Shown here piece by piece: positions 55,701 to 64,000 of a stretch of DNA of 64,000 nucleotides (positions are counted from its first letter, which is position 1; every line of letters begins with the position of its first letter). The notes beneath the pieces are model-generated. The model made no database searches, was not told the origin of the DNA, and saw only the letters and a program-made list of their open reading frames with translations. The position numbers were made by a program, and so were the translations under genes. Source of the DNA: Pseudomicrostroma phylloplanum (lineage: Eukaryota; Basidiomycota; Exobasidiomycetes; Microstromatales). The stretch lies in the NCBI GenBank assembly GCA_039545275.1, contig BCHS01000004.1:248001-312000 (forward strand), read 5' to 3'.

Positions 55701-57779
55701 GAGACTGCAGGGGACACATTCGCCGAGATCACGCCCAACGGTGATGTCATCGAAACCTCAGCGAGTCGATCTTCGTCCCAGGAAGCGGCTGCAGCTGTAG
55801 GACCTAGCATCATCGAAGAACTGCCCCAGGCTTTACTCCCAGCTTATGAGATCCTGTACATGGTGGTACCGCCTGGCTCAACGAAGCCTTTGTTGAGTGA
55901 CGGGACAGCTTGGGAAGACGCGAGCGAAGGGCTCCTCCAGCGAGCTGAAAGACTTGGCGCTCAGGCCGCCAATGCAGGGGAAGCGGCCGCTCCTCCCTCC
56001 ACCGCTTCGGTACCGCTTGTTTACACGGGCGGAGCTCTCGTCTGCGTATGGAACCGCGGCGCCGCCGAGGACCTCTTGTCAGCAAGCCCTCATGAACACG
56101 AGTGGGGAGAGTCGCGAGAAGAGGTAGACGATCCTCAAACCACCCAAGACAAGATCGCAGCTACGCAGAAGAGGAAGGGCAAAGACGTCCTCCACATCGA
56201 TGACTGTTTGGACGAATTCACCAAGGAGGAGAAATTGGGCGAGGAAGACCCATGGTATTGCCCTCAATGCAAGGACTTCCGACAAGCCACTAAGAAGTTC
56301 GACCTGTGGAAGGTACCCGACATCCTCGTCGTTCATCTCAAGAGGTTCAGCGCCGGAAGAGGATTGCGCGACAAGATCGAGACGGTCGTCGACTTCCCCA
56401 TTGAGGGTCTAGACCTGACGGCTAGGGTAGAGGCTGCCAAAGCGGTGAAGCAACTGGACGAAGAGAGGGCAGCTGGCATGTCAGAGGACTCATCCAGCTC
56501 AGGAAGCAGCGGCAGCGCTTCTCCCGCCGCTGCTGATGGGTTGGCCGCTCCGGAAGATCTCAGCGCCAGCATCCTCTCTGCCATCTCTGAAGCCAACGAC
56601 GATGCTGTCACCTCTGACAAGCCAATCTACGACCTCTTTGCCGTCGACAATCACTTCGGAGGCCTCGGCGGCGGGCACTACACTGCCAGTGCTAGAAATG
56701 ACATTGATGGCAAGTGGCACTACTTTGACGACTCTCACGTTCGAGAGATCCGAGACCCTGAAGAGGTCAAGACCTCCGCGGCGTACCTGCTCTTCTATCG
56801 TAGGAGGACCACAAGGGCCATCGGTGGCAAGACGAGGGAAATCGTCAAGACCGCTAGAGCCAAGGAAGAAGCAGCTGCTGCGCAGCGACCTCCCGCTTTT
56901 GACGCGCCGTACGACGGCGATGAGACGATGAAGGTCACTGTCGAAGACTATCCTTCTTCGTCCAACGCCGGTCCCTCTTCCCTAGCAGGCATTCAAGCCT
57001 CGAGCATCTACAGAGCCACTGGAGGAAATCTCTCTTCACGCACACTCGATTCAGACGATGCAGAAGACGCGCCTCGCGCCCCCCTCGGCTGGGGTCGCGA
57101 CTCGCATCAAATGCCCGGAAGCTTCAATACCTACTCGCCTGGGAGCTCCCCCTCCCCCGACGATTCGAACTCCTTCGAGCCATACGAGAAGGACGATACC
57201 CCTCCCGAGAGCTTCGGCGGTGCTGCTCCTGCTGCTGGGGCCTACCACGGACCTTCTATCCGTCCAGGGATGCGTGGCGGAAGGAGGACTCAGTGGGTCG
57301 ACAGCGACGACGAGGAGCCCAACGCGATCTACCGCGGTGTAGGAATGCAGCAAGGCAGCAGCAGCAGCAACGGTAGTGCCAACGACAGTAGCAGTGGCAG
57401 TGGTAGTGGCGGTACCGCTCTATTTGGCCCGGCTTCTCGCATCCAGCAACCACCACGCTATACCCCTCGAGCGACGGACGTCGACGATGACGAGTACGAC
57501 GACGCCGTAGCCGATAGCCCGCTGGCCACTTTTACCCCCGAGGCAGGAGTGGGAGGAGATGAGAGCATCGCCTCGGATGAGGCGGAGGCGGATGTTTCCA
57601 GCGAGGAGGAAGGCGGAGCGATCTCTAGCGATGGAGAAGTGGCTCCTCCCAGTGTTGGCCGAGGTGGTGGCATTGTGGGCTTCAATGATGACGAGCAGCA
57701 GCAGGGGGAGATGCATCAGCTTGGAGCAAAGGGAGTCCAGGGTGGAGAACCGCAAGAGAGGCTCAATTGGACTTCCTAG
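52702..57779 (+). CDS. UBP12: Ubiquitin-specific protease, Ubp12/USP15 type
   Basis: Cysteine protease that removes ubiquitin from proteins. Exons: 52702-54930, 55010-55093, 55170-57779, all phase 0; 1640 aa. After a disordered Pro/Ser start there is a DUSP-like domain ([36 protein letters not shown], about 235-350) and a ubiquitin-like region. The catalytic domain opens with [21 protein letters not shown], with the nucleophile Cys at residue 547. Then come [45 protein letters not shown], a long insert, and [34 protein letters not shown]. It closes with [20 protein letters not shown] (His at 1274) and [12 protein letters not shown]. Two CxxC pairs form the zinc finger. The tail is acidic and Gly/Ser-rich. 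The 28-codon middle exon holds [18 protein letters not shown]. Confidence 0.92.
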
Positions 57780-58298
57780 GAAGGGAAGAACGACGGAGGC
57801 GGGCCAGAGAGACTGTTCCACGTCGAGATCGCCAGCCCATGACCATAGATGTCAAAGTCTTCGACCTAGTAGCTAGAGCTGGTTTTAAGTAGTCTGACGC
57901 TCGGTACCTGTCCGTCTTGATTTCGAGACTCCTCCACGGTCTTTATCCAGCAGCTAGAGCGAAATCAATAAGCAGTCACATACTCCCTTGCACTTGCCCT
58001 TCCCTTTGCCCGTCCTTGACCTCCTTTGATGTCAGTAGAGCTAGGTCCGAGCAGGACAAGTCTCTGTTTGTATGTCTCGATTGAGTGAATCGGAGATGTC
58101 TGTGCATACGTGTGCGTTTTGATTGTGGGCGTCTGATATGTATACAAGCTCGGGTCCGCTCTCACTCCTTTCTCCCGACGACAACTTCCTCCTTCTCCCA
58201 ACCTCGACCCGCCCCGCTCCTCCGTCAATGCTGCCAGCTCATCGCGGCTCCGGCGCTGGCGGCTTGCCTTGGCTGACCAAGGTATTCCCGGCGTTCGT
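57780..58298. other. Convergent UBP12/dynein light chain 3' region
   Basis: 519 bases between stop codons, presumably both 3' untranslated regions. No gene, repeat or RNA recognised. Confidence 0.5.
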
Positions 58299-58498
58299 TC
58301 ATGCTCTCCAGATGAGGAAAGCGATTTTGCCTAGGTAGAAGTCTGTCATGGAGAAGGCAAGAGAACGACGGTGGAGACAAGGGAGGCAAATGCGTTCAGT
58401 ATGACGGCCAGAGAGCAAAAGGATGCGGAGTCTCTACCTATACGGGTGGGGAGGGGAGGACTTACAGATGAAGTGGTTTGTTTCTGGGAGTGGGGAAA

Positions 58499-58537
<39 letters not shown>

Positions 58538-59013
58538 GCAAGTTGCAGCAGATGCAGAGAGGAGTAGCGTCAGCACTGGAGCAGCGCGAGAGCCACTGAA
58601 ACATTTGTCACTCACCGTGTGTGACATATGAACCGACTAGAACAACGTCACGGGGGAAAGAGGGAAGAAAAACGCGGTCTCGTTCGTCAGCTCTGTACTC
58701 CTATCCTGCTCCTCTTTATACCCCTGCCTGCTTGCTATGCCTCGGACTCACAGTTCGCTCCCACGACAGTATGCCACGTAGGTCCACACTGTCTATCCAT
58801 CTCCCTCTTGATATGCGCAGCAATATCCTTCTCAACTGTGAACTTGTTCAGGGCGTCTTGGGCAGTATCGACTGCGAGTTGCTGCATCTCGTCGGACATG
58901 TCTACATTCTTGATGACAGCCCTGGCTGCTGCCTGTTGTTGCTGCTGCTGCTGGGCGGAGGAAGCTGTACCGCCGGAGCTGGAGGGGATGTCTGCGTGAT
59001 TAGCGCCGTTCAT
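58299..59013 (-). CDS. DYN2: Dynein light chain LC8 (with two microexons)
   Basis: Hub protein of dynein and other complexes. Exons on the minus strand: 59013-58752, 58636-58616 (21 bases), 58483-58466 (18 bases), 58342-58299; 114 aa. All junctions keep frame. Exon 1 gives [56 protein letters not shown]; the short exons add FGSYVTHE and TNHFI, then exon 4 gives [14 protein letters not shown]. The joined sequence is the LC8 core almost residue for residue. The N-terminal extension (about 28 residues) has a run of seven Gln. Reading past exon 1 gives only a short false tail (CESEA). Intron 2 contains a long C-run (see the separate entry). Confidence 0.93.
58499..58536. repeat. 38-base poly-G/poly-C homopolymer
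   Basis: An uninterrupted G run on the plus strand, C on the minus strand. It lies in intron 2 (58484-58615) of the dynein light chain gene, 15 bases before the 3' splice site on the minus strand, i.e. where the polypyrimidine tract would be. Its exact length is probably not reliable in the assembly. Confidence 0.9.
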
Positions 59014-60213
59014 GCTGGGTGGTATAGGTTGGGCTAGGGGGCGTCACGATGAAGATGATCGTTGGGAAAGAGTAAGACGAGGTTGGAGTTGAGGTAGTCT
59101 AGCCTGTGTGCTTCGACGGAAAGGGCAGCGTGGCTGTGGCTGTGGGCGGAGAAAGGCAATGGCACAGGCAGAGCAACACTCGGTTGGCTGTTGCGTCGCA
59201 GCCTTGGAGGCACAGCGCGCGCAGGGCCACGACGATCAGGAAGATGTCAAGCGCAGCCTCTTGTGTCTGTCGTTCATTCTTGTCCACTCATCCATCACTA
59301 CCAGCGACGTCGTACGACTCGAGGTCTGCCTGTCTGTCAATTCCACTTGGTTCGCCATGTGATGCACCGTCTGTTCCCCTCTTAGCTACTCCTTGTCCCT
59401 TTTCCACCCCTCTTCCTCCATCCTCCCCCCTCCATCCCTCTCTCACACACACGATCAGGACCCTTCTGCCCGCCCGGTCCTCCCCTCTGGGGAGAAACTC
59501 TAACCGAGAAGCGGTTCCTGGTAGGTCCACAGATCTACTTTCTCTCTCTCCTCGAGAAGAGAACTCCATCACACTCCAGTCCTTCCCTCCTCCTTTCTAT
59601 GCTCTACTAGGCTGGAAAGGAACCCATTAAAAAGTGGGGGGAGGAAGATCCTTCGGGGTACCCAGTCGTTCCGTGTACCCTTCTCCTGCCTGTGCTCTGC
59701 GACTGTGAAAAGGTCGTGGGGATGGTGGGAGAGGGGAGATGGGATGGGTGGGGAGCTGGATGGTGGGACATTCCTGTTCTTTCTGTTTCGTTGAGCCTCT
59801 GCGCTCGTTATAATTGTCGTTAGAAATACATCGCTCTCTGTTCTTTCATCGGATACTCTGCGACTGAAGACTGGGCCGAATCTCGCGTAGTGTGATGGTA
59901 GGAAGACGAAGAGGAATGGGCATTGTAGCAGCAACAGAACAAAAGACAAGAGTTGCAAAGAAGGAAGCAAGGGCAAAAGGTAGAGAGATCGTGAAAACAA
60001 AGACAGAGAAGTCGAGACGAGATGGGGTGGGGTGCAGAGGCGAGTGTCCATGGCCGGGTACGGCATCGGCGTGAAATACAGGCAAGGGAAGGGAATGTGC
60101 TTGCAGAGATGCAGCAGCACACGAAGCGAAAGCAAGGCGAAAGACGAGACAAGGGAAGCCAGAAACACAATCGAAGTGGGTATGGGTACTAGTAGTCGGG
60201 GTACGCTCGGTGC
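59014..60213. other. Long spacer between dynein light chain start and BUD4 end
   Basis: 1.2 kb between two minus-strand genes. The dynein light chain promoter (near 59014-59250) and the BUD4 3' untranslated region must lie here. A 199-aa open frame on the minus strand (59569-60168) is low-complexity, C/T/Leu-rich and has no family similarity; I do not regard it as a gene. No RNA gene seen. Confidence 0.45.
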
Positions 60214-63200
60214 TCAGCTCTTGGAAGGCGCAGTGGGAGCCTTCCTCGTTGGAGTGAAGCTCACACTCGCCCTTCTAGGCGGCACTGTGGGAGCAGGAGG
60301 AGCGGCTCTACTGCTCGTCTTGCGCGTCGAGGAGGGAGTACCTCTGACGCTACCGCTGCCGCTGCTGCTGCCATTGTTGAGGGCGGCTGCTGCGTTGCCC
60401 GAGCTCGAGACGGGGGGCATTCGCTTGGTCACCAGGGGAAGCGTAGAGGGTTTGGTAGGCGAGCTGGGCCTGGAAGAACTCTGCTGACTCAAGTTCTGGC
60501 TGAGTGGGCGAGGTGCAGGTACTCTGCTCGAAGTGGGAGTGCTCAGAGGCCTACTTCCTGTAGCAACCCTCGCGAGGGCGGGATTAGCGGCGGCATTGTT
60601 GAAGGGACCTCTCTGCGGAGTGTTGTGTGCGCTCGGTGATTCTTCTCGGACCGTAGCAGGAGTAGCCACGGCCCGCTTGGCAGCGACTGCACTGCCAGAC
60701 GTCTGCAGAGCGGTAGCAGAGTGCGAGCTAGTTGAGCCAGCTGAGCTCGTCTGTGTACTACTCTGAGCATCCCGAATGGTCTCAAAGGCCACCTGAGCCC
60801 ACATTGGGTTGGGAGGTCGTGGCGTGTGGATCATCTCCGCCATGGCTTCGATCCACTGCACCTTCTCCTCATCCGTATCAGCAAAGAATGAGATCCTCTC
60901 TCCGTCGGCAAAGGTGACTCGGAATGACCTGGGAACGTTGCAGGACTCGTCGGACTCCTCCGTGACATTGTACTTGTGAATCACAGCGCCACTGCGCATG
61001 GTGACTGGGGCTCCGCTCTTCCTGGCTGGGTCAGAGCTATAGGGATCCCAGGCTTCTTCGATCTTCTGAGCCTTGGAGAGATCGATCTTCACCGTGGGTC
61101 GCTTGGTCACCTCGTTGTAGCACACCAGGTACGAGCTTTGCGCCTTGACAGGGCGCCTTCGCCATGTGCTGCAGTCACCACCCTGCTGGGTCAACGTCCC
61201 TGACATTCTCTCTCCGCCGTGGTGCCACTTGGCGTACTGCATGCCCTTGATACATTCCTGCATGTTCTGGGGTAGCATTTGCTTGGGAACGCTAGGCATG
61301 GGAGGCAGGTAGAAGAGCGTGATCTTGAGAGTACCTCGACTTGAGTTGACATTGCGAGAGAAGTTGGAGCCGGAGCGAGAGTCCACACTGTTTCGCGACA
61401 CAGCAGAAGGAGGGTCAGCGACGCCATATACTGGCAAGTCGAGGGTGAGTGCTTTGCCGAGACATTTCGAGGCCACCTTCTCAAAGACGATGTTGACCTT
61501 GCCAAGGGCGCCCTCTTGGTTGAGATAAGACATCAAAGAGGGCTCGGCAGGCTTCTCTGTCGCCTCAGCGCGGCTTGCCTGCTTCTTGGGGCTACGGAGA
61601 AGTCTGCTCATGAAAGATTGCTTCTCCTTCTTTGTTGGACTTGCTGGTGGGGTAGCAACTGCTGCTGAGACCTGTCGCGACTTGGCAGCCTGGATCAAGT
61701 GAGCGTCCCTCTGAACGAAGAGGGTCAGACTGAACTCGAGGTTCTTGTGCTGGATCAGCTCAAACTCCTGCTTGATAGGGCTGACTGATCCCTGACCAGG
61801 CTTGAGCGTTGACATGCCAGTCTTGACGACGTGTAGACCGTTGTCCAGGATGGAGAAGAAGCGCGTAGTGGCCACAAAGGGGATCCCAAGGCTGCCGGGC
61901 TGGAAAGATTCGACGGAGACAAAGACCTTGCCGGCGGCCTTCTTCGGGTTCTCGCTCGCCCTGTACGCTCGCATCTCTTCAGCGTATTCGTTGATATCAC
62001 TGGGTCGACGTAGCTTTCTCCAGGCCTTGCCAGAGTCGACATCGCCTGCCTGACGAGAGTGCGAGACCTTGTCGTCGATGGCAGCGGAGAAGCTTCCTTG
62101 GTCCTTCACATTGTAGGGGTTATCGCCCTCACGGAAGATTCGACTGATGTCTCGGCAGAGACCATTGCCAAAGCCAACGTCCAGAGCTTTCTGGACGCTA
62201 GTGTCTAGGTTCAGCTTGTCCAACTTCAATCCCTGGTCGATGCTGGCGCGGCTACGGGTGGTAGCTGGGTCCGCTGCGGACGCATCGTCCTCAGCCTTGA
62301 CAGCTGCCTGCTCTGCGGGTCGTGCAAACGGCGACACGGCATCACCAGTGCTTACACTGCGCTTCCTCAGTGCAAGTTTGCTTCTCCGTTGGCGCAGGAC
62401 TAGATCTGCAGTCGCCGAGATCGAGCCGCTTGGCGTCAGTCCGCTTGTTGATGCTTCAGACGCTGGGGAGGCGGAGGAGCTTGATGCTGCCGCCAAAGTC
62501 GCCGTCGGTTGCATTTCGCTGGAGGCTGCTGTCGGAGTAGCTTGTTCCTTTGGCAATGATGCGTTGTCTTGAATGTCAGAAGGCTTGGTCTCCTCAGCCT
62601 GTTGTGCTAGACTCTCGCTCAGCTTCTCTAGAGGGCTGGCATTCGCTCCAACAGCGGCTTCCTCGAGGGCAACGGGCCGCGGCTCCTGCCTCACCTCGAA
62701 GCTGGTCGCCTCTACATGGGGACGAGGACCGGCAGTCGGCCGTTGAGGAACAGACGATAGAGTCATGCTCTGAGCAGGTCGAATACTGCCAGCGGGAGCG
62801 GAAGGACGGCCCTTCAAAGATGTTTGAGTAAGACTGGAGGACGAGGGCATAGACGTATCTGCAAGGTCTGCGGCCGCTGCTGCTTCTCTCTCGGCAGCCT
62901 CCGCTTGAGCTCGCTTCTCCCTTGCTACTCGTTCCAGCACGGCATCTCTCGAGATATGCGGACGTCCTCCACTCCTGCTCCGCGACGCCGTTGCAATCGG
63001 TTGCGAGGGCACCACTGGAGAGATCGGCGCTGGCTCAAGCTCTGGCATCCTCTGACTGTCGAGCAGGAGCGGACTCCAACTAGGAAGACTAGGCAGCCCG
63101 ATGCTGGGCACACTCGAGTGCGTTTTTCTGCCTTGAGACTCCCACTCATCAATCTGGGAAGGGGGCGGAGGCAGGGCGCGACTGAGAGCTGCAACGCTCG

Positions 63201-64000
63201 GCTCTGTCACCCCTCTCCTCTGCGGCTGCTCGAGGGCAGTTTCATCAGCGCTGCTCATTTGCAAGACGGACGCTTGTACTGGAGAAGGGCCGCTGTGCTC
63301 TGTCTCAGGCGTCGGCGACTGCAACGAAGGGGAAGGCGATTTCGTAGAGCAAGCAGCGGAAAGGCGAGCGGCTAGTGAGCGGGCAGTTGCAGTGGCTTGT
63401 CTAGTAGCAGGACTCGTCGGGCTAGCGAGCATGCTAGGCTGACGTGTCTCGGTAGGAGTAGCAGGAGATGTTTGGGCTGGTTTGGCGAGCAGATCGGTTT
63501 GCAAGAGCTCATCGACGAGGCTGTCGATGCGATTGATGCCTCCAAGGGTAGCCATGCTGGTGTCACGAGGAGGCGAGCTTGATTGGAAGCTTTTCCCGAA
63601 AGTCAAGGAGAAATCCTCCATTGGCGAAGAGGCAGGGAGCATGAACGCCGGGCTAGGCGGTTCTGCAGCTTCGGACGCTTCGGAGGCTGACACAGCTCGG
63701 GATTCCGTAGACGTCAAGGAGCAGTCGTCTTCGTCATCGGTAGGTAGATCAGACATCTCGGGACTCGACGAGGCGCTAACGCTGTTGTTGACCATCATCA
63801 CTCGCTGCTCTTTGGCTGTCTTATCGTTGGAGAGCCAGAATCGAGAGTCTGATGCAACGTCGTTTGAGCTCCCCTGCTGTGGTGATTCCTGGGTCAGCTC
63901 TTTGGCCTTGTCCCCGTCAAACCTCAGATGGCTACCCGCAAAGCTGCTCTCGCTATCAAATTCTTGGACGTCCAGCTCGTCGTGGAATGTAACCGTCTTC
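60214..64000 (-). CDS. BUD4: Bud4/anillin-like septum protein (5' end beyond the right edge)
   Basis: Bud4-type proteins organise septins at the division site. The frame is open from the right edge (64000) to the stop at 60214, about 1260 codons, with no intron. The Met at 63801 is not the start: upstream codons continue in frame and include KTVTFHDELDVQEFDSESSF, a typical Bud4 motif. The middle is long, Ser/Pro-rich and disordered. The anillin-homology part is DINEYAEEMRAYRASENPKKAAGKVFVSVESFQPGSLGIPFVATTRFFSILDNGLHVVKTG and IKQEFELIQHKNLEFSLTLFVQRD. The PH domain is near the C-terminus: HGGERMSGTLTQQGGDCSTWRRRPVKAQSSYLVCYN and DEEKVQWIEAMAEMIH. The tail is basic, Ser/Pro-rich. Confidence 0.88.
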   Translation of the reverse strand, partial: KTVTFHDELDVQEFDSESSFAGSHLRFDGDKAKELTQESPQQGSSNDVASDSRFWLSNDKTAKEQRVMMVNNSVSASSSPEMSDLPTDDEDDCSLTSTESRAVSASEASEAAEPPSPAFMLPASSPMEDFSLTFGKSFQSSSPPRDTSMATLGGINRIDSLVDELLQTDLLAKPAQTSPATPTETRQPSMLASPTSPATRQATATARSLAARLSAACSTKSPSPSLQSPTPETEHSGPSPVQASVLQMSSADETALEQPQRRGVTEPSVAALSRALPPPPSQIDEWESQGRKTHSSVPSIGLPSLPSWSPLLLDSQRMPELEPAPISPVVPSQPIATASRSRSGGRPHISRDAVLERVAREKRAQAEAAEREAAAAADLADTSMPSSSSLTQTSLKGRPSAPAGSIRPAQSMTLSSVPQRPTAGPRPHVEATSFEVRQEPRPVALEEAAVGANASPLEKLSESLAQQAEETKPSDIQDNASLPKEQATPTAASSEMQPTATLAAASSSSASPASEASTSGLTPSGSISATADLVLRQRRSKLALRKRSVSTGDAVSPFARPAEQAAVKAEDDASAADPATTRSRASIDQGLKLDKLNLDTSVQKALDVGFGNGLCRDISRIFREGDNPYNVKDQGSFSAAIDDKVSHSRQAGDVDSGKAWRKLRRPSDINEYAEEMRAYRASENPKKAAGKVFVSVESFQPGSLGIPFVATTRFFSILDNGLHVVKTGMSTLKPGQGSVSPIKQEFELIQHKNLEFSLTLFVQRDAHLIQAAKSRQVSAAVATPPASPTKKEKQSFMSRLLRSPKKQASRAEATEKPAEPSLMSYLNQEGALGKVNIVFEKVASKCLGKALTLDLPVYGVADPPSAVSRNSVDSRSGSNFSRNVNSSRGTLKITLFYLPPMPSVPKQMLPQNMQECIKGMQYAKWHHGGERMSGTLTQQGGDCSTWRRRPVKAQSSYLVCYNEVTKRPTVKIDLSKAQKIEEAWDPYSSDPARKSGAPVTMRSGAVIHKYNVTEESDESCNVPRSFRVTFADGERISFFADTDEEKVQWIEAMAEMIHTPRPPNPMWAQVAFETIRDAQSSTQTSSAGSTSSHSATALQTSGSAVAAKRAVATPATVREESPSAHNTPQRGPFNNAAANPALARVATGSRPLSTPTSSRVPAPRPLSQNLSQQSSSRPSSPTKPSTLPLVTKRMPPVSSSGNAAAALNNGSSSGSGSVRGTPSSTRKTSSRAAPPAPTVPPRRASVSFTPTRKAPTAPSKS

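Noticed and set aside
59569..60168. 199-aa minus-strand open frame in the spacer before BUD4's end
   Set aside because: Leu/Ser/Pro-rich low-complexity translation of a C/T-rich stretch, no family motifs and no splice logic; it most likely lies in the BUD4 3' untranslated region.
1..64000. tRNA genes, transposons, CRISPR arrays or viral genes
   Set aside because: None recognised by eye: no TPsiC-arm/cloverleaf candidates, no transposase or reverse transcriptase motifs and no long direct or inverted repeats. A dedicated search could still find short or decayed ones.

Overview
The window is nuclear DNA of a filamentous or yeast-like basidiomycete fungus. The signs are a compact GC-rich layout, many short introns (about 57-130 bases) with GTGAGT/GTAAGT donors and CTNAC-like branch sites, conserved eukaryotic housekeeping genes on both strands, and a phenylalanine ammonia-lyase of the kind common in basidiomycete yeasts. 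The overall look suggests Ustilaginomycotina or Exobasidiomycetes, but nothing here fixes the species. There is no tRNA, rRNA, transposon, CRISPR array or virus that I can see. One ambiguous base (n) lies at 47364.

Layout. 1-11 kb: SEN2 (partial), NPT1 running in frame into GAB1/PIG-U, KRI1, a mitochondrial malic enzyme and VPS20. 11-18 kb: an SCM3-like gene, SLD3 and 5-hydroxyisourate hydrolase. 18-30 kb: PAL, GGPP synthase, RPB8, a methyltransferase fused to an Sm-like domain, the mRNA capping guanylyltransferase and CHS5. 30-41 kb: an ELMO/CED-12 protein, AP-2 sigma, VPS38/UVRAG and a KAR9-like protein. 41-52 kb: VPS24, coronin running in frame into phosphopantothenate-cysteine ligase, WDR59/Mtc5, VPS28 and SCO1. 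52-64 kb: a UBP12-type deubiquitinase, dynein light chain and BUD4 (partial, running off the right edge).

Most neighbours are divergent or convergent pairs with 100-500 bases between them. The striking feature is what happens when neighbours lie head to tail. Of six such pairs, three have no stop codon between the two proteins: NPT1-GAB1, methyltransferase-Sm domain, and coronin-PPCS. In the coronin case the first conserved strand of the ligase is encoded inside the coronin reading frame and is joined to the rest by splicing. Two of the three junctions also contain a signal that could release the upstream protein alone: a candidate alternative intron in NPT1, and an intron-retention stop overlapped by AATAAA in coronin. 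This looks like a system of chimeric or alternatively processed double genes and is the main finding.

Functional themes are endosomal sorting (VPS20, VPS24, VPS28, VPS38, AP-2 sigma), cytoskeleton and polarity (coronin, dynein light chain, KAR9-like, ELMO, BUD4, CHS5) and core RNA metabolism (SEN2, RPB8, capping enzyme, KRI1). They are dispersed and look like normal gene order, not a dedicated cluster. Exon boundaries were worked out by hand from splice sites and protein continuity, so individual boundaries could be off.
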